A DNA stretch of 64,000 nucleotides from JAOUJD01 sp963811265 (GTDB lineage Bacteria > Pseudomonadota > Gammaproteobacteria > Burkholderiales > Burkholderiaceae_F): contig CAWEQS010000019.1 of assembly GCA_963811265.1 (NCBI GenBank), positions 256,945 to 320,944 on the forward strand, given 5' to 3'. Under the pieces are notes generated by a model. That model was given only the letters and a program-made list of their open reading frames with translations, did not search any database and had not been told where the DNA came from. The translations under genes were made by a program, and so were the position numbers. Positions 17,638 through 28,387 of the stretch are shown here, piece after piece; the stretch's first letter is position 1, and each line of letters starts with the position of its first letter.

Positions 17638-19285
17638 ATGTCAGCCAACGCGTCCGCCGCCGCTCCGCGGCCCACCAGCCGGGTCGACATCGTCGACTGG
17701 CGCCCCGAGGACAACGCGTTCTGGGAGTCCACGGGCAAGAAGATCGCCAGCCGCAACCTGTGGATCAGCGTCCCGAGCCTGCTGTGCGGCTTCGCGGTCT
17801 GGCTGATGTGGGGAATCATCACGGTGCAGATGGCGAACCTCGGGTTCGCGTTCACGCAGCAGCAGCTGTTCACGCTGGCGGCGATCTCGGGGCTGTCGGG
17901 CGCCACCCTGCGCATTCCGGCCTCGTTCTTCATCCGCATCTCGGGCGGCCGCAACACGATCTTCCTGACGACGGCGCTGCTGATGATCCCGGCGCTCGGC
18001 ACCGGGATCGCGCTCAGCGACAAGAACACGCCGCTGTGGGTGTTCCAGTTCATGGCGCTGCTGTCCGGCATCGGCGGCGGCAACTTCGCCTGCTCGATGT
18101 CGAACATCAACACGTTCTTCCCGAAGCGGTTGCAGGGCACGGCGCTCGGCATCAACGCCGGGCTCGGCAACTTCGGCGTGACCACGATGCAGATCCTGAT
18201 CCCGCTGGTGATGACCACGGCGGTGTTCATGTCGCTCGGCGGCGACCCGATGACGCTGGTGAAGCCCTCGGGCACGCTGATCGGCAAGATCCCGGCCGGC
18301 ACGCCGACCTACATCCAGAACGCCGGCTACATCTGGCTCGTGCTGCTGGTGCCGCTGGCGTTCGCCGGCTGGTTCGGCATGAACAACCTGCTGACGATCT
18401 CGCCCAACATCGGCTCGACCGCTGCCGCGCTCGGCAAGATCCTGCTGCTGTACGGCGTCGCGCTGGTCACCGCCGCGATCGGCCTGTACCTGTATCTGCC
18501 GAAGCCCACCGGCCTCGGCTTGCTGAACATGTGGGTCGCGATGCCGCTGATCATCGTCGGCACGTTGCTGGCGATGAAGCTGGTGGCGTTCGGCGACATG
18601 AAGCCGAACCTGAAGAAGCAGTTCGAGATCTTCCGGGACAAGCACACCTGGTCGATGACGCTGCTGTACATCGTCACCTTCGGCTCGTTCATCGGCTTCT
18701 CGAACGCGCTGCCGCTGTCGATCAACGTGATCTTCGGCCAGAGCCACGTCCTGGGGCCCGACGGCGTGCTGAAGCACATGCCGAACCCGAACGCGCCGTC
18801 GGCGCTGACCTACGCGTGGATCGGCCCCTTCGTCGGCGCGCTGATCCGGCCGGTGGGCGGCTGGATCTCCGACAAGGTCGGCGGATCGATCGTCACGCAG
18901 ATCATCTCGGTGGTCATGGTGGCCGCGTCGGCCGCCGTGGGCTACGTGATGATGCTGGCGTACGCCTCGGCCACGCCCGAGCAGTACTTCCTCCCGTTCA
19001 TCGGCCTGTTCATCGTGCTGTTCGCCGCCAGCGGCATCGGCAACGGCTCGACCTTCCGCACCGATCGGCGTCATCTTCGACCGCGTGCAGGCCGGGCCGG
19101 TGCTCGGGTGGACCTCGGCGGTGGCCGCCTACGGCTCGTTCATCGCGCCGATCGTCATCGGCGAGCAGATCAAGGCCGGCACGCCGCAGTACGCGATGTA
19201 CGGCTTCGCGATCTTCTATGCCCTGTGCCTGATCCTGAACTGGTGGTTCTACCTGCGCCGCAACGCGTACGTGAAGAACCCGTGA
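17638..19285 (+). CDS. narK2: nitrate/nitrite antiporter NarK2 (one frameshift)
   Basis: The NarK-type MFS antiporter exchanges external nitrate for internal nitrite. Conserved pieces are ISGLSGATLRIPASFFIRISGGRN and the nitrate signature GGGNFACSMSNINTFFPK. The second signature-like stretch GNGSTFRT is interrupted: the frame changes at 19061-19062 (CGCACCGATCGG). The last part (IGVIFDRVQAGPVLGWTSAVAAYG...) continues one base later. Deleting one C restores about 548 residues. The ATG at 17638 has SD AGAGGGGA at a suitable distance; an in-frame ATG at 17614 lacks one. It sits 30 bases after narK1 and 25 before narG. Confidence 0.9.
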
Positions 19286-19310
19286 AATCCCCCGCTGCGG
19301 AGACAACCCG

Positions 19311-22300
19311 ATGAGTCACTTTCTCGACCGACTGACACACTTCACGCTGCCGAAGGAATCGTTCGCCAACGGCCACGGCGTGGTGACCGGCGAAGACCGC
19401 ACCTGGGAGGACGCCTACCGGAACCGCTGGGCGCACGACAAGATCGTGCGCAGCACGCACGGCGTGAACTGCACCGGCTCCTGCTCCTGGAAGATCTACG
19501 TCAAGGGCGGCATCGTCACCTGGGAGACGCAGCAGACCGACTACCCGCGCACGCGGGCCGACCTGCCCAACCACGAGCCGCGCGGGTGCGCGCGCGGCGC
19601 GTCGTACTCCTGGTACCTGTACAGCGCCAACCGGCTGAAGTACCCGATGGTGCGCGGGCGGCTGATCGAGCGCTGGCGGGCCGCGCTGAAGACGGCAAAG
19701 GACTCCGGCAAGGGTCCCGTCGAAGCCTGGGCGACCATCGTCGAGGACCCGGCCGCGCGGCGTGATTACCAGAAGGTCCGCGGCATGGGCGGCTTCGTGC
19801 GCAGTTCGTGGGACGAGGTCAACCAGCTGATCGCCGCGGCCAACGTCTACACGATCAAGACGCACGGGCCCGACCGCGTCATCGGCTTCTCGCCGATCCC
19901 GGCCATGAGCATGGTCAGCTACGCCGCCGGCAGCCGCTACCTGTCGCTGATCGGCGGCGTCTGCATGAGCTTCTACGACTGGTACTGCGACCTGCCGCCG
20001 GCCAGCCCGCAGGTGTGGGGCGAGCAGACCGACGTGCCCGAGAGCGCCGACTGGTACAACAGCACGTACCTGATCGCCTGGGGCAGCAACGTCCCGCAGA
20101 CGCGCACGCCGGACGCGCACTTCTTCACCGAGGTCCGCTACAAGGGCGCGAAGACGGTGGCGGTCACGCCCGACTACTCCGAAGTCGCGAAGCTCGCCGA
20201 CCTCTGGATGCACCCGAAGCAAGGCACCGACGCCGCGCTCGCGATGGCGATGGGCCACGTCGCGCTGAAGGAGTTCTATTTCGACAAGCGCTCTGCGTAC
20301 TTCGACGACTACGCGCGCCGCTACACCGACCTGCCGCTGCTGCTGCGGCTCGACGAAACGACGCTCGCCGACGGCAGCAAGGTCCTGGCGCCGGGCCGCT
20401 ACGTGCGCGCCAGCGACTTCGCCGACAGGCTCGGCCAGGACAACAACCCCGAGTGGAAGTCGGTCGCCTTCGACACCGCCGGCCAGGTGATCGTGCCGAA
20501 CGGCTCGATCGGCTTCCGCTGGGGCGCGGACGGCCGCGCCGACGTAGGCAAGTGGAACCTCGAGGCCAAGGAAGGTCGCGCCGGCGCCGACGTGAAGCTC
20601 AAGCTCTCGGTGCTCGAGGACGAGCCAGCAGCACGACGTCGTCGAGGTCGCGTTCCCCTACTTCGCCGGCGCCAGTACGCCGCACTTCCCGAACAACGCG
20701 CAGCAGGGCGAGCTGAATCGCGCGAAGGTGCCGGCGGTGCGGCTGCGACTGGCCGACGGCACCGAAGCGCTGGTCGCGACCGTGTTCGACCTGCAGGTCG
20801 CGCAGTACGGCATCGACCGCGGGCTGGGCAGCGGCGCGGCCGACTACAACGACAACGCGCCGTACACGCCGGCATGGCAGGAGCAGATCACCGGCGTGCC
20901 GCGCGACCAGGTCATCACGGTCGCCCGCCAGTTCGCCGACAACGCCGACAAGACGCACGGCAAGTCGATGATCATCATCGGCGCGGCGATGAACCACTGG
21001 TACCACGCCGACATGAACTACCGCGGCGTGATCAACCTGCTGATGATGTGCGGCTGCGTCGGGCAGAGCGGCGGCGGCTGGGCGCACTACGTCGGGCAGG
21101 AGAAGCTGCGCCCGCAGACCGGCTGGACCGCGCTCGCCTTCGCGCTCGACTGGATCCGGCCGCCGCGCCAGCAGAACTCGACCTCGTTCTTCTACGCGCA
21201 CACCGACCAGTGGCGCTACGAGAAGCTCGGCGTCGAGGAAGTGCTGTCGCCGCTGGCCGACCCGAAGGCCTTCGGCGGCAGCCTGATCGACTACAACGTG
21301 CGCGCCGAGCGCATGGGCTGGCTGCCGAGCGCGCCGCAGCTCAAGACCAATCCGCTCAAGGTGGTGAAGGACGCGGCAGGCCGCCGGCATGGACCCGAAG
21401 GACTACGTGGTGCGGGCGCTCAAGGACGGCAGCCTGCAGATGAGCTGCGAGGACCCGGACGCGCCGCAGAACTGGCCGCGCAACCTGTTCGTCTGGCGCT
21501 CCAACCTGCTGGGCTCCAGCGGCAAGGGTCACGAGTACTTCTGCAAGCACCTGCTCGGCACCGAGAACGGCGTGCAGGGCAAGGACCTCGGCCGGGACGA
21601 AGCCAAGCCCACCGAGGTCGCGTGGCACGACCAGGCCCCCGAAGGCAAGCTCGACCTGCTGGTCACGCTCGACTTCCGCATGAGCACCACGTGCCTGTAC
21701 AGCGACATCGTGCTGCCGACCGCGAGCTGGTACGAGAAGAACGACCTCAACACCAGCGACATGCACCCGTTCATCCACCCGCTGTCCGCGGCGGTGGACC
21801 CGGTGTGGCAGTCCCGCTCCGACTGGGAGATCTACAAGGGATTCGCGAAGGCCTTCAGCGAGGTCTGCGCCGGCCACCTCGGCGTCGAGAAGGAAGTGGT
21901 GCTGACGCCGCTGATGCACGACACGCCGGCCGAGCTGGCGCAGCCGTTCGACGTGAAGGAGTGGAAGAAGGGCCAGTGCGAGCTGGTCCCGGGCAAGACC
22001 GCGCCGCAGATCGCGGTGGTCGAGCGCGACTACCCGAACGTCTACAAGCGCTTCACCTCGCTCGGCCCCCTGATGGCCAAGGCCGGCAACGGCGGCAAGG
22101 GCATCGGCTGGAACACCCAGACCGAAGTCCAGCAGCTCGGCGAGCTGAACGGCGTGGACGACGACGGCCGCCCGCGCATCGTCAGCGACGTCGACGCCTG
22201 CGAGGTGATCCTGCAGCTCGCCCCGGAGACGAACGGGCACGTGGCGGTGAAGGCCTGGGAGGCGCTGTCGAAGATCACCGGGCGCGAGCACGCGCACCTC

Positions 22301-23104
22301 GCGCTGCACCGCGAGGACGAGAAGATCCGCTACCGCGACGTGCTGGCGCAGCCGCGCAAGATCATCAGCTCGCCCACCTGGTCGGGGCTCGAGAGCGAGA
22401 AGGTCTCGTACAACGCCGGCTACACCAACGTGCACGAGCTCATCCCGTGGCGCACGCTGACCGGCCGCCAGCAGTTCTACCAGGACCACCCCTGGATGAT
22501 CGCGTTCGGCGAGGGCTTCTCGACCTACCGGCCGCCGGTCGACCTCAAGACGACCGCGGGCATCCACAACATCAAGCCCAACGGCAATCCGGAGATCCTG
22601 CTCAACTTCATCACGCCGCACCAGAAGTGGGGCATCCACTCCACCTACAGCGACAACCTGATGATGCTGACGCTCAACCGCGGCGGCCCGGTGATCTGGC
22701 TGTCGGAGGACGACGCGAAGAAGGCCGGCATCGAGGACAACGACTGGGTGGAGCTGTTCAACATCAACGGCGCGATCGCGGCGCGCGCGGTGGTCAGCCA
22801 GCGCGTGAACCCGGGCATGACGATGATGTACCACGCGCAGGAGAAGACCATCAACACGCCGGGCTCCGAGATCACCGGCGTGCGCGGCGGCATCCACAAC
22901 TCGGTCACGCGCATCGTGACCAAGCCGACGCACATGATCGGCGGCTACGCGCAGCTGTCCTACGGCTTCAACTACTACGGGACCATCGGAACCAACCGCG
23001 ACGAGTTCGTCGTCGTGCGGAAGATGAAGAAGGTCGACTGGCTGGACACGCCGCGCGACGACCACCTCGCGAAGGCGTACCAGTCGCAGGGCGAGAACCC
23101 CTAA
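19311..23104 (+). CDS. narG: respiratory nitrate reductase alpha subunit NarG (two frameshifts)
   Basis: Catalytic subunit of the membrane-bound nitrate reductase: Mo-bisMGD plus the FS0 [4Fe-4S] cluster, facing the cytoplasm. FS0 ligands are His50, Cys54, Cys58 and Cys93. The molybdenum ligand is Asp223 in SFYDWYCDLPPA. Two single-base insertions break the frame: near 20625 (GAGCCAGCAG) and near 21375-21380 (GCGGCAGGCC). Removing both gives about 1263 residues, the usual NarG length, with no other damage. The N-terminus lacks a Tat signal, as normal for NarG. It is in the narK1-narK2-narGHJI operon, with narH after a 28-base gap. Confidence 0.95.
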
Positions 23105-23132
23105 TCCAACGCCGATCGGACAGGAGCTGAAC

Positions 23133-24656
23133 ATGAAAGTACGCGCACAGATCGGCATGGTGCTGAACCTCGACAAGTGCATCGGTTGCCACACCTGCAG
23201 CGTCACGTGCAAGAACGTCTGGACCAGCCGGCCGGGCGTGGAATACGCCTGGTTCAACAACGTCGAGACCAAGCCCGGCATCGGCTACCCGAAGGAGTGG
23301 GAGAACCAGGACAAGTGGAACGGCGGCTGGGTCCGCCGCTCCGACGGCTCGATCGTCCCGCGCCAGGGCGGCAAGTGGCAGCTGCTGATGAAGATCTTCG
23401 CCAACCCGAACCTGCCGGAGATCGACGACTACTACGAGCCGTTCACGTTCGACTACGACCACCTGCACTCGGCGCCCGAGATGAAGGCCGCGCCGACGGC
23501 GCGTCCGCGCTCGCTGATCACCGGCCAGCGGATGGAGAAGATCGTGTGGGGCCCGAACTGGGAGGAGATCCTCGGCGGCGAGTTCGCCAAGCGCAGCAAG
23601 GACCGCAACTTCGACGACATCCAGAAGGACATCTACGGGCAGTTCGAGAACACCTTCATGATGTACCTGCCGCGGCTGTGCGAGCACTGCCTGAACCCGG
23701 CGTGCGTCGCGAGCTGCCCCTCGGGCTCGATCTACAAGCGCGAGGAAGACGGCATCGTGCTGATCGACCAGGACAAGTGCCGCGGCTGGCGCATGTGCGT
23801 GTCGGGCTGCCCGTACAAGAAGATCTACTACAACTGGAAGAGCGGCAAGGCGGAGAAGTGCATCTTCTGCTATCCGCGCATCGAGGCCGGCCAGCCGACG
23901 GTCTGCAGCGAGACCTGCGTCGGGCGCATCCGCTACCTCGGCGTGCTGCTGTATGACGCCGACCGCATCCAGGAGGCCGCGAGCACCGAGCACGACAGCA
24001 ACCTGTACTCGGCGCAGCTCGGCATCTTCCTCGACCCGAACGACCCGGCCGTGATCGAGCAGGCGCGGGCCGACGGCATCCCGGAAGCGTGGCTGGCGGC
24101 GGCGAAGACCTCGCCGGTCTACAAGATGGCCGTCGACTGGCGCGTCGCCCTGCCGCTGCACCCGGAGTACCGCACGCTGCCGATGGTCTGGTACATCCCG
24201 CCGCTGTCGCCGGTGCAGTCGCGCGCGCAGGCCGGCGAGATCGGCATGAACGGAGAGCTGCCCGACGTGCGCAGCCTGCGCATCCCGCTGAAGTACCTCG
24301 CCAACCTGCTGACCGCCGGCGACGAGGAGCCGGTGGCGCGCGCGCTCGAACGGATGATGGCGATGCGCGTGTTCATGCGCAGCCGCCACGTCGACGGCGT
24401 CGACAAGCCCGCGGTGCTCGAGCGCGTCGGCCTGACCCGGGCCGAGGTCGAGGACATGTACCGCGTGATGGCGATCGCCAACTACGAGGACCGGTTCGTC
24501 ATCCCGACCACGCACCGCGAGTACGCCGAGAACGCGTTCAACGTGCGCGGCGGCTGCGGCTTCTCGTTCGGCAACGGCTGCAGCGAGGGCGTGTCCGAGA
24601 CGAGCCTGTTCGGCAGCGAGAAGAAGCGCACGATCCCCATCAAGGCGACGGTGTAG
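23133..24656 (+). CDS. narH: respiratory nitrate reductase beta subunit NarH
   Basis: A 507-residue iron-sulfur electron-transfer subunit between NarI and NarG. The ferredoxin-like clusters are visible: CIGCHTCSVTCKNVW near the N-terminus, LCEHCLNPACVASCPSG, CRGWRMCVSGCP, and CIFCYPRI...CSETCVGRIRYLG. The Trp in CRGWRMC replaces a cysteine and marks the [3Fe-4S] cluster, as in E. coli NarH. SD AGGAG is 6-10 bases before the ATG. This gene is intact although its neighbours narG and narJ are frameshifted. narJ starts 2 bases after its stop. Confidence 0.97.
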   Translation: MKVRAQIGMVLNLDKCIGCHTCSVTCKNVWTSRPGVEYAWFNNVETKPGIGYPKEWENQDKWNGGWVRRSDGSIVPRQGGKWQLLMKIFANPNLPEIDDYYEPFTFDYDHLHSAPEMKAAPTARPRSLITGQRMEKIVWGPNWEEILGGEFAKRSKDRNFDDIQKDIYGQFENTFMMYLPRLCEHCLNPACVASCPSGSIYKREEDGIVLIDQDKCRGWRMCVSGCPYKKIYYNWKSGKAEKCIFCYPRIEAGQPTVCSETCVGRIRYLGVLLYDADRIQEAASTEHDSNLYSAQLGIFLDPNDPAVIEQARADGIPEAWLAAAKTSPVYKMAVDWRVALPLHPEYRTLPMVWYIPPLSPVQSRAQAGEIGMNGELPDVRSLRIPLKYLANLLTAGDEEPVARALERMMAMRVFMRSRHVDGVDKPAVLERVGLTRAEVEDMYRVMAIANYEDRFVIPTTHREYAENAFNVRGGCGFSFGNGCSEGVSETSLFGSEKKRTIPIKATV

Positions 24657-24658
24657 CC

Positions 24659-25359
24659 ATGGCACGACTCGATTCGAGAACACCGAAGATGGCGCACTCG
24701 CTGCGCGCGCTCGCCTGGCTGCTGCGCTACCCGGACGCGGAGCTGCGCGCGGCCGCCGGCGAGCTCGGCGCCGCCCTGCACGACGAGGGCGCGCTCGCGG
24801 CGGGCCGGCTGGCCGAGCTCGACGCCCTGGTCCGGCGGCTTGCCGCCGCCGCCGGGCCTGCGCGTCGAGGCCGAGTACGTGGAGCTGTTCGACCGCGGCC
24901 GGCGCACCGCCCTGCACCTGTTCGAGCACGTCCACGGCGACAGCCGCGACCGCGGTCCGGCGATGGTCGACCTCGCCCAGACCTACGACCGCGCCGGCCT
25001 GCAGCTCGTGCCGGGCGAACTGCCCGACTACCTGCCGGTGGTGCTGGAGTTCGCCAGCACGCAGCCGCCGGCGCAGGCACGCGAGTTCCTGCGCGAGACC
25101 GCCCACATCGTGCAGGCGATCTTCAGCGCGCTGCTGGAACGCGGCAGCCCGTACGCGAGCGTGCTCGCCGCCGTGCTCGACCTGGCCGGCGAGCGCGCGC
25201 AGAAGGTCGACGGTCGCCGCCGAGCCGGCGATCGACGACAGCTGGGCCGAACCCGAGGCCTTCGGCGGCTGCACGTCGAAGGGGCAGTCGCGCCCGAACG
25301 AAGAGCAGCCCGTCCATCTTGTCCGCCCCCACCGGGCGCCGCAGCGCCCGGCCGCCTGA
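24659..25359 (+). CDS. narJ: nitrate reductase assembly chaperone NarJ (two frameshifts)
   Basis: Cytoplasmic chaperone that helps insert the molybdenum cofactor into NarG and attach the complex to NarI. The reading frame is in three pieces: MARLDSRTP...LVRRLAAAA, then GLRVEAEYVELFDRGRRTALHLFEHVHGDSRDRG... to GERAQKV, then a C-terminal segment with EPAIDDSWAEPEAFGGC. The FEHVHGDSRDRGPAMVDL motif is the NarJ/TorD-type signature. Single-base insertions near 24854-24856 (GGG for GG) and 25207-25213 (GACGG) explain the breaks. Corrected length is about 232 residues, as expected. Confidence 0.92.
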
Positions 25360-25369
25360 GGAACTCCTG

Positions 25370-26095
25370 ATGAAGACCCTCAACGACTTCTTCTTCAACG
25401 TCTACCCGTACATCTGCCTGGCGTTCTTCTTCATGGGGAGCCTGGCCCGCTTCGACCGCGACCAGTACACGTGGAAGAGCGACTCCTCGCAGATGCTGCG
25501 CGCGCGCCAGCTGCGCGTGGGCAGCAACCTGTTCCACATCGGCATCCTGTTCCTGCTGTTCGGCCACACGGTCGGCCTGCTGACGCCGCACTGGGTCTAC
25601 GAGCCGTTCATCAGCGCGCCGACCAAGCAGCTGCTCGCGATCGTCTCGGGCGGCATCGCCGGCACGATGTGCTTCGTCGGCCTGACCATGCTGCTGCACC
25701 GGCGGCTCACCGATCCGCGCATCCGCCTCACCAGCCACCGCACCGATCTCGCCATCCTGATCATCCTGTGGGTGCAGCTCGTGCTGGGACTGATCACGCT
25801 GCCGCTGTCGTACGCGCACCGCGTCGACGCGCACGCCATGCTGGTCCTCTCGGGCTACCTGCAGGGTGTGGCCACCTTCCGGCCGGACGCGAGCGCGCTG
25901 GCGACGATCGACTGGCCGTTCAAGGTGCACATGGTGCTCGGCATGACGATCTTCCTGCTGCTGCCGTTCAGCCGCCTGGTGCACGTGTGGAGCGGACTCG
26001 CGTCGCTCGCCTACGTGTTCCGGCCGTACCAGATCGTGCGTTCGCGGCGCCTCAACGTGCCCGCCGGCCAGAACCTGCCCGGCCGGACCTCGTGA
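25370..26095 (+). CDS. narI: respiratory nitrate reductase gamma subunit NarI
   Basis: A 241-residue, five-helix membrane cytochrome b that oxidises quinol and passes electrons to NarH. Haem ligand histidines are recognisable in LFHIGILFLLFGHTVG (two) and in the C-terminal half (VHMVLGM and RLVHVWSG). SD GAGGAACTCCTG lies just before the ATG. Length and topology match NarI. The stop overlaps the start of the parvulin gene by one base (A at 26095). Confidence 0.97.
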   Translation: MKTLNDFFFNVYPYICLAFFFMGSLARFDRDQYTWKSDSSQMLRARQLRVGSNLFHIGILFLLFGHTVGLLTPHWVYEPFISAPTKQLLAIVSGGIAGTMCFVGLTMLLHRRLTDPRIRLTSHRTDLAILIILWVQLVLGLITLPLSYAHRVDAHAMLVLSGYLQGVATFRPDASALATIDWPFKVHMVLGMTIFLLLPFSRLVHVWSGLASLAYVFRPYQIVRSRRLNVPAGQNLPGRTS

Positions 26096-26898
26096 TGGAC
26101 GCGACCGCCACGCTGGACAAGACGGCGTCCCGCGCCGCCACCGCAGCCGTCGACGGCGTGCCGCTGGCCGCCGCCGACGAGGCCCTGACAGCGCAGCAGT
26201 TGCGTGGCCGCGCGAGCGTCGAACTGCTGCGCCAGGCCGCGGTCCGCGCCGGCCTTCTGCCGGCGGACGACCCGGCCCCTGTACGCGGCGTCGTCAGCGA
26301 AGCGGCTGCCATCGCGATCGAGAAGCTGCTCGACCGGGAACTCGTCCGGCCGGAGGCCGACGAGGCGACCTGCCAGCGCTACCACGCGGCCAACCCGAAG
26401 CGCTTCGCGGTCGGCGAGCGGGTCCGCGTGCGCCACGTGCTGTTCGCGGTCACGCCCGGCGTCGACGTCGATGCGCTGCGCAAGCGCGCCGAGGACTGCC
26501 TGCTCGACCTGCGGGCCCGCAGGCACGGCGAGGCGGACCGCTTCGTCGAGGCCGCCGCCCGGCTGTCGAACTGCCCGAGCGGGCAGGACGGCGGTGCCCT
26601 GGGCTGGCTCGCCGCGGCCGACTGCGCGCCGGAGTTCGCGAGCGAAGTGTTCGGTCATCCCGAGGTCGGCGTGCTGCCGCGGCTGGTGCGCAGCCGGTTC
26701 GGATTCCACGTCGTCGAAGTGCTGGAGCGCGACGCGGGCACGGTGCCGCCGTACGAGGCGGTGCGGGCGGCGGTGCGGCAGGCGCTCGAGCGTCACGCCT
26801 ACGCGACCGCGCTGCGGCAGTACGTCGAGGTGCTCGCGGGGCAGGCGCACGTCGATGGCGTCGACCTCGACGCCGCCAGCTCGCCGCTGGTGCAGTAG
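26095..26898 (+). CDS. parvulin-type peptidyl-prolyl isomerase of the nar operon
   Basis: A 267-residue PpiC-type protein with no signal peptide, so it is probably cytoplasmic. The parvulin domain runs from about residue 100 (RVRVRHVLFAVTPGVD) through NCPSGQDGGALGWLA to GVLPRLVRSRFGFHVVEVLER. The N-terminal 100 residues are helical. Parvulins in this position, after narI, occur in many denitrifiers and are assumed to help nitrate reductase maturation. The exact client is not shown by sequence. The ATG overlaps the narI stop. Confidence 0.88.
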   Translation: MDATATLDKTASRAATAAVDGVPLAAADEALTAQQLRGRASVELLRQAAVRAGLLPADDPAPVRGVVSEAAAIAIEKLLDRELVRPEADEATCQRYHAANPKRFAVGERVRVRHVLFAVTPGVDVDALRKRAEDCLLDLRARRHGEADRFVEAAARLSNCPSGQDGGALGWLAAADCAPEFASEVFGHPEVGVLPRLVRSRFGFHVVEVLERDAGTVPPYEAVRAAVRQALERHAYATALRQYVEVLAGQAHVDGVDLDAASSPLVQ

Positions 26899-26915
26899 CC
26901 GGCACGGGGCGGTCG

Positions 26916-27053
26916 ATGCCCGACGAACTGCTCGAGCGGCTGAGGCGCTTCCAGAACGACGCGTTCCCGCAGTACCGCTCGCAGTTCCGGTCCCTCGTCG
27001 ATGACGGGCAGCGCCCGCTGACGTTGTTCATCGGCTGCAGCGATTCGCGATGA
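26916..27053 (+). pseudogene. truncated beta-carbonic anhydrase remnant
   Basis: A 45-residue open frame matches the N-terminus of beta-carbonic anhydrases: MPDELLERLRRFQNDAFPQYR, then PLTLFIGCSDSR. It stops right after the Cys-x-Asp-x-Arg element that supplies the first zinc ligand and the Asp-Arg dyad. The remaining roughly 150-170 residues with the His and second Cys ligands are absent in all frames. Its TGA overlaps the ATG of nnrS (27050-27053). It looks like a deletion that left a short leader ORF coupled to nnrS. Enzyme activity is excluded by the missing ligands. Confidence 0.75.
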
Positions 27054-28372
27054 GGTCGATCCCGATTCATCCGCCCACCGGGCCGACCGGCGGGCTCGAG
27101 GCACAGTCGGCGCCGCGCGCCCGCCTGTCGACGCGGCACCTGCTGCTGGCGCCGCACCGGCTCGGCTTCTTCGCCGGCACACTGATGCTGCTGCTGTCGG
27201 CGTTCGCATGGACCGGCCTGCTCCTCGCGCCGCTCGCGGGCGTGACGGTCACGACGGCGATGCCGCCCACCCTCCTGCACGGGATGCTGCTCGCGGGCGG
27301 GTTCATGCCGCTCTTCATGGCGGGCTTCATGTTCACGGCCGGGCCGCGCTGGCTCGACGTCGCGCCGCCGGCGGCGGCGGCCCTGCGCTGGCCGGTGCGG
27401 CTGCACTGCGCGGGCGTCGTGCTGATCATCGTCGGCACGGAGGTCGGCCACGCGGTGGCCGCGTTCGGGGCGCTGCTGCTCGCCATGGCGTGGACCGCGG
27501 TCGGCGTCGGCTTCGCCGGCCTGATCCGAACCAGCGGCGCGCGCGACAAGCTGCACGCGAAGTGCGTGATGGCCTTCTGGACCGTCGGCATCGGCTGCGC
27601 GATGCTGTTCGCGGCCGGCCTCGCGATCAGGCACATGGGCGCGGTCGCCGCGGCCGTGTGGCTGATGGTGTTCGGCTTCGTCACGCCGGTGTACGCGACG
27701 GTCGCCCACCGCGTGCTGCCCTTCTTCACTTCGAACGCGGTCACGCGCTTCGTGCCGTGGAAACCCAACTGGGCGCTCGGGCTGCTGCTCGCCGCGGTTC
27801 TGGCCTTCGGCGGGCTGCAGGTCGCCGCGCGCCTCGACCTGCTGGCGCCGGGCCGCGTGGCCAGGCTCACGCTGTGGATCGTCGGCCCGGCGGCGCTCGC
27901 GCTCGCCGTGCTGGCGATGCGCTGGGGACTGATGCAGAGCCTGCGCGGCCGGTCGCTGCGGCTGCTCGCGATGCTGCACCTCGGCTTCGTGTGGTCCGTG
28001 CTGGCGCTGCTGCTGGCCGCGGCGGACTCCGCGCTTTCGCTGTCCGGCGCGACCGAGCCGGTCCTCCGGCTGGGTTACGCGCCGCTGCATGCGCTGACGA
28101 TGGGCTTCCTCGGCAGCCTGCTGTACGCGATGGCCACGCGGGTGATCTGTGGCCACGGCGGCATCGCCCTGGTCGCCGACGACTTCGTCTGGGCGCTGTT
28201 CTGGGTGCTGCAGGCCGCGACGGTGCTGCGGCTCGTCGCCGCCGTGTGGCCGGCGCACGCGTCCGTCCTGTCGGCGGCTTCCGCGCTCGCCTGGACCGGC
28301 GTGTGGGTCGCGTGGTCCGCGCGCCACCTGCCGGTGCTGCTGCGGCCGCGTCGCGACGGTCGGCCGGGCTGA
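27050..28372 (+). CDS. nnrS: NnrS family membrane protein
   Basis: A 440-residue, 12-helix haem- and copper-associated membrane protein family linked to nitric oxide stress and denitrification. Conserved family histidines occur in PTLLHGMLLAGGFMPLFMAGFMFTAGPRW, KLHAKCVMAF, AHRVLPFFTSNAV, and APLHALTMGFLGSLLYAMATRV with CGHGG just after. NnrS is thought to protect iron-sulfur enzymes from NO rather than reduce NO. The start codon overlaps the stop of the carbonic anhydrase remnant. sirB2 follows after 15 bases. Confidence 0.92.
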   Translation: MRSIPIHPPTGPTGGLEAQSAPRARLSTRHLLLAPHRLGFFAGTLMLLLSAFAWTGLLLAPLAGVTVTTAMPPTLLHGMLLAGGFMPLFMAGFMFTAGPRWLDVAPPAAAALRWPVRLHCAGVVLIIVGTEVGHAVAAFGALLLAMAWTAVGVGFAGLIRTSGARDKLHAKCVMAFWTVGIGCAMLFAAGLAIRHMGAVAAAVWLMVFGFVTPVYATVAHRVLPFFTSNAVTRFVPWKPNWALGLLLAAVLAFGGLQVAARLDLLAPGRVARLTLWIVGPAALALAVLAMRWGLMQSLRGRSLRLLAMLHLGFVWSVLALLLAAADSALSLSGATEPVLRLGYAPLHALTMGFLGSLLYAMATRVICGHGGIALVADDFVWALFWVLQAATVLRLVAAVWPAHASVLSAASALAWTGVWVAWSARHLPVLLRPRRDGRPG

Positions 28373-28387
28373 CCCGGCGGCCGCTCC

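Noticed and set aside
16195..19074. Minus-strand frames opposite narK1 and narK2
   Set aside because: Products rich in Arg, His, Gln and Asp with no membrane or domain pattern; shadows of the transporter genes.
20620..21380. Programmed +1 frameshifting in narG
   Set aside because: NarG is not known to use frameshifting; no slippery site with a stop or SD is seen, and the same kind of error recurs in unrelated genes.
22968..25274. Long minus-strand frame opposite narG-narH-narJ (768 codons)
   Set aside because: It spans three well-supported genes and has only biased composition.
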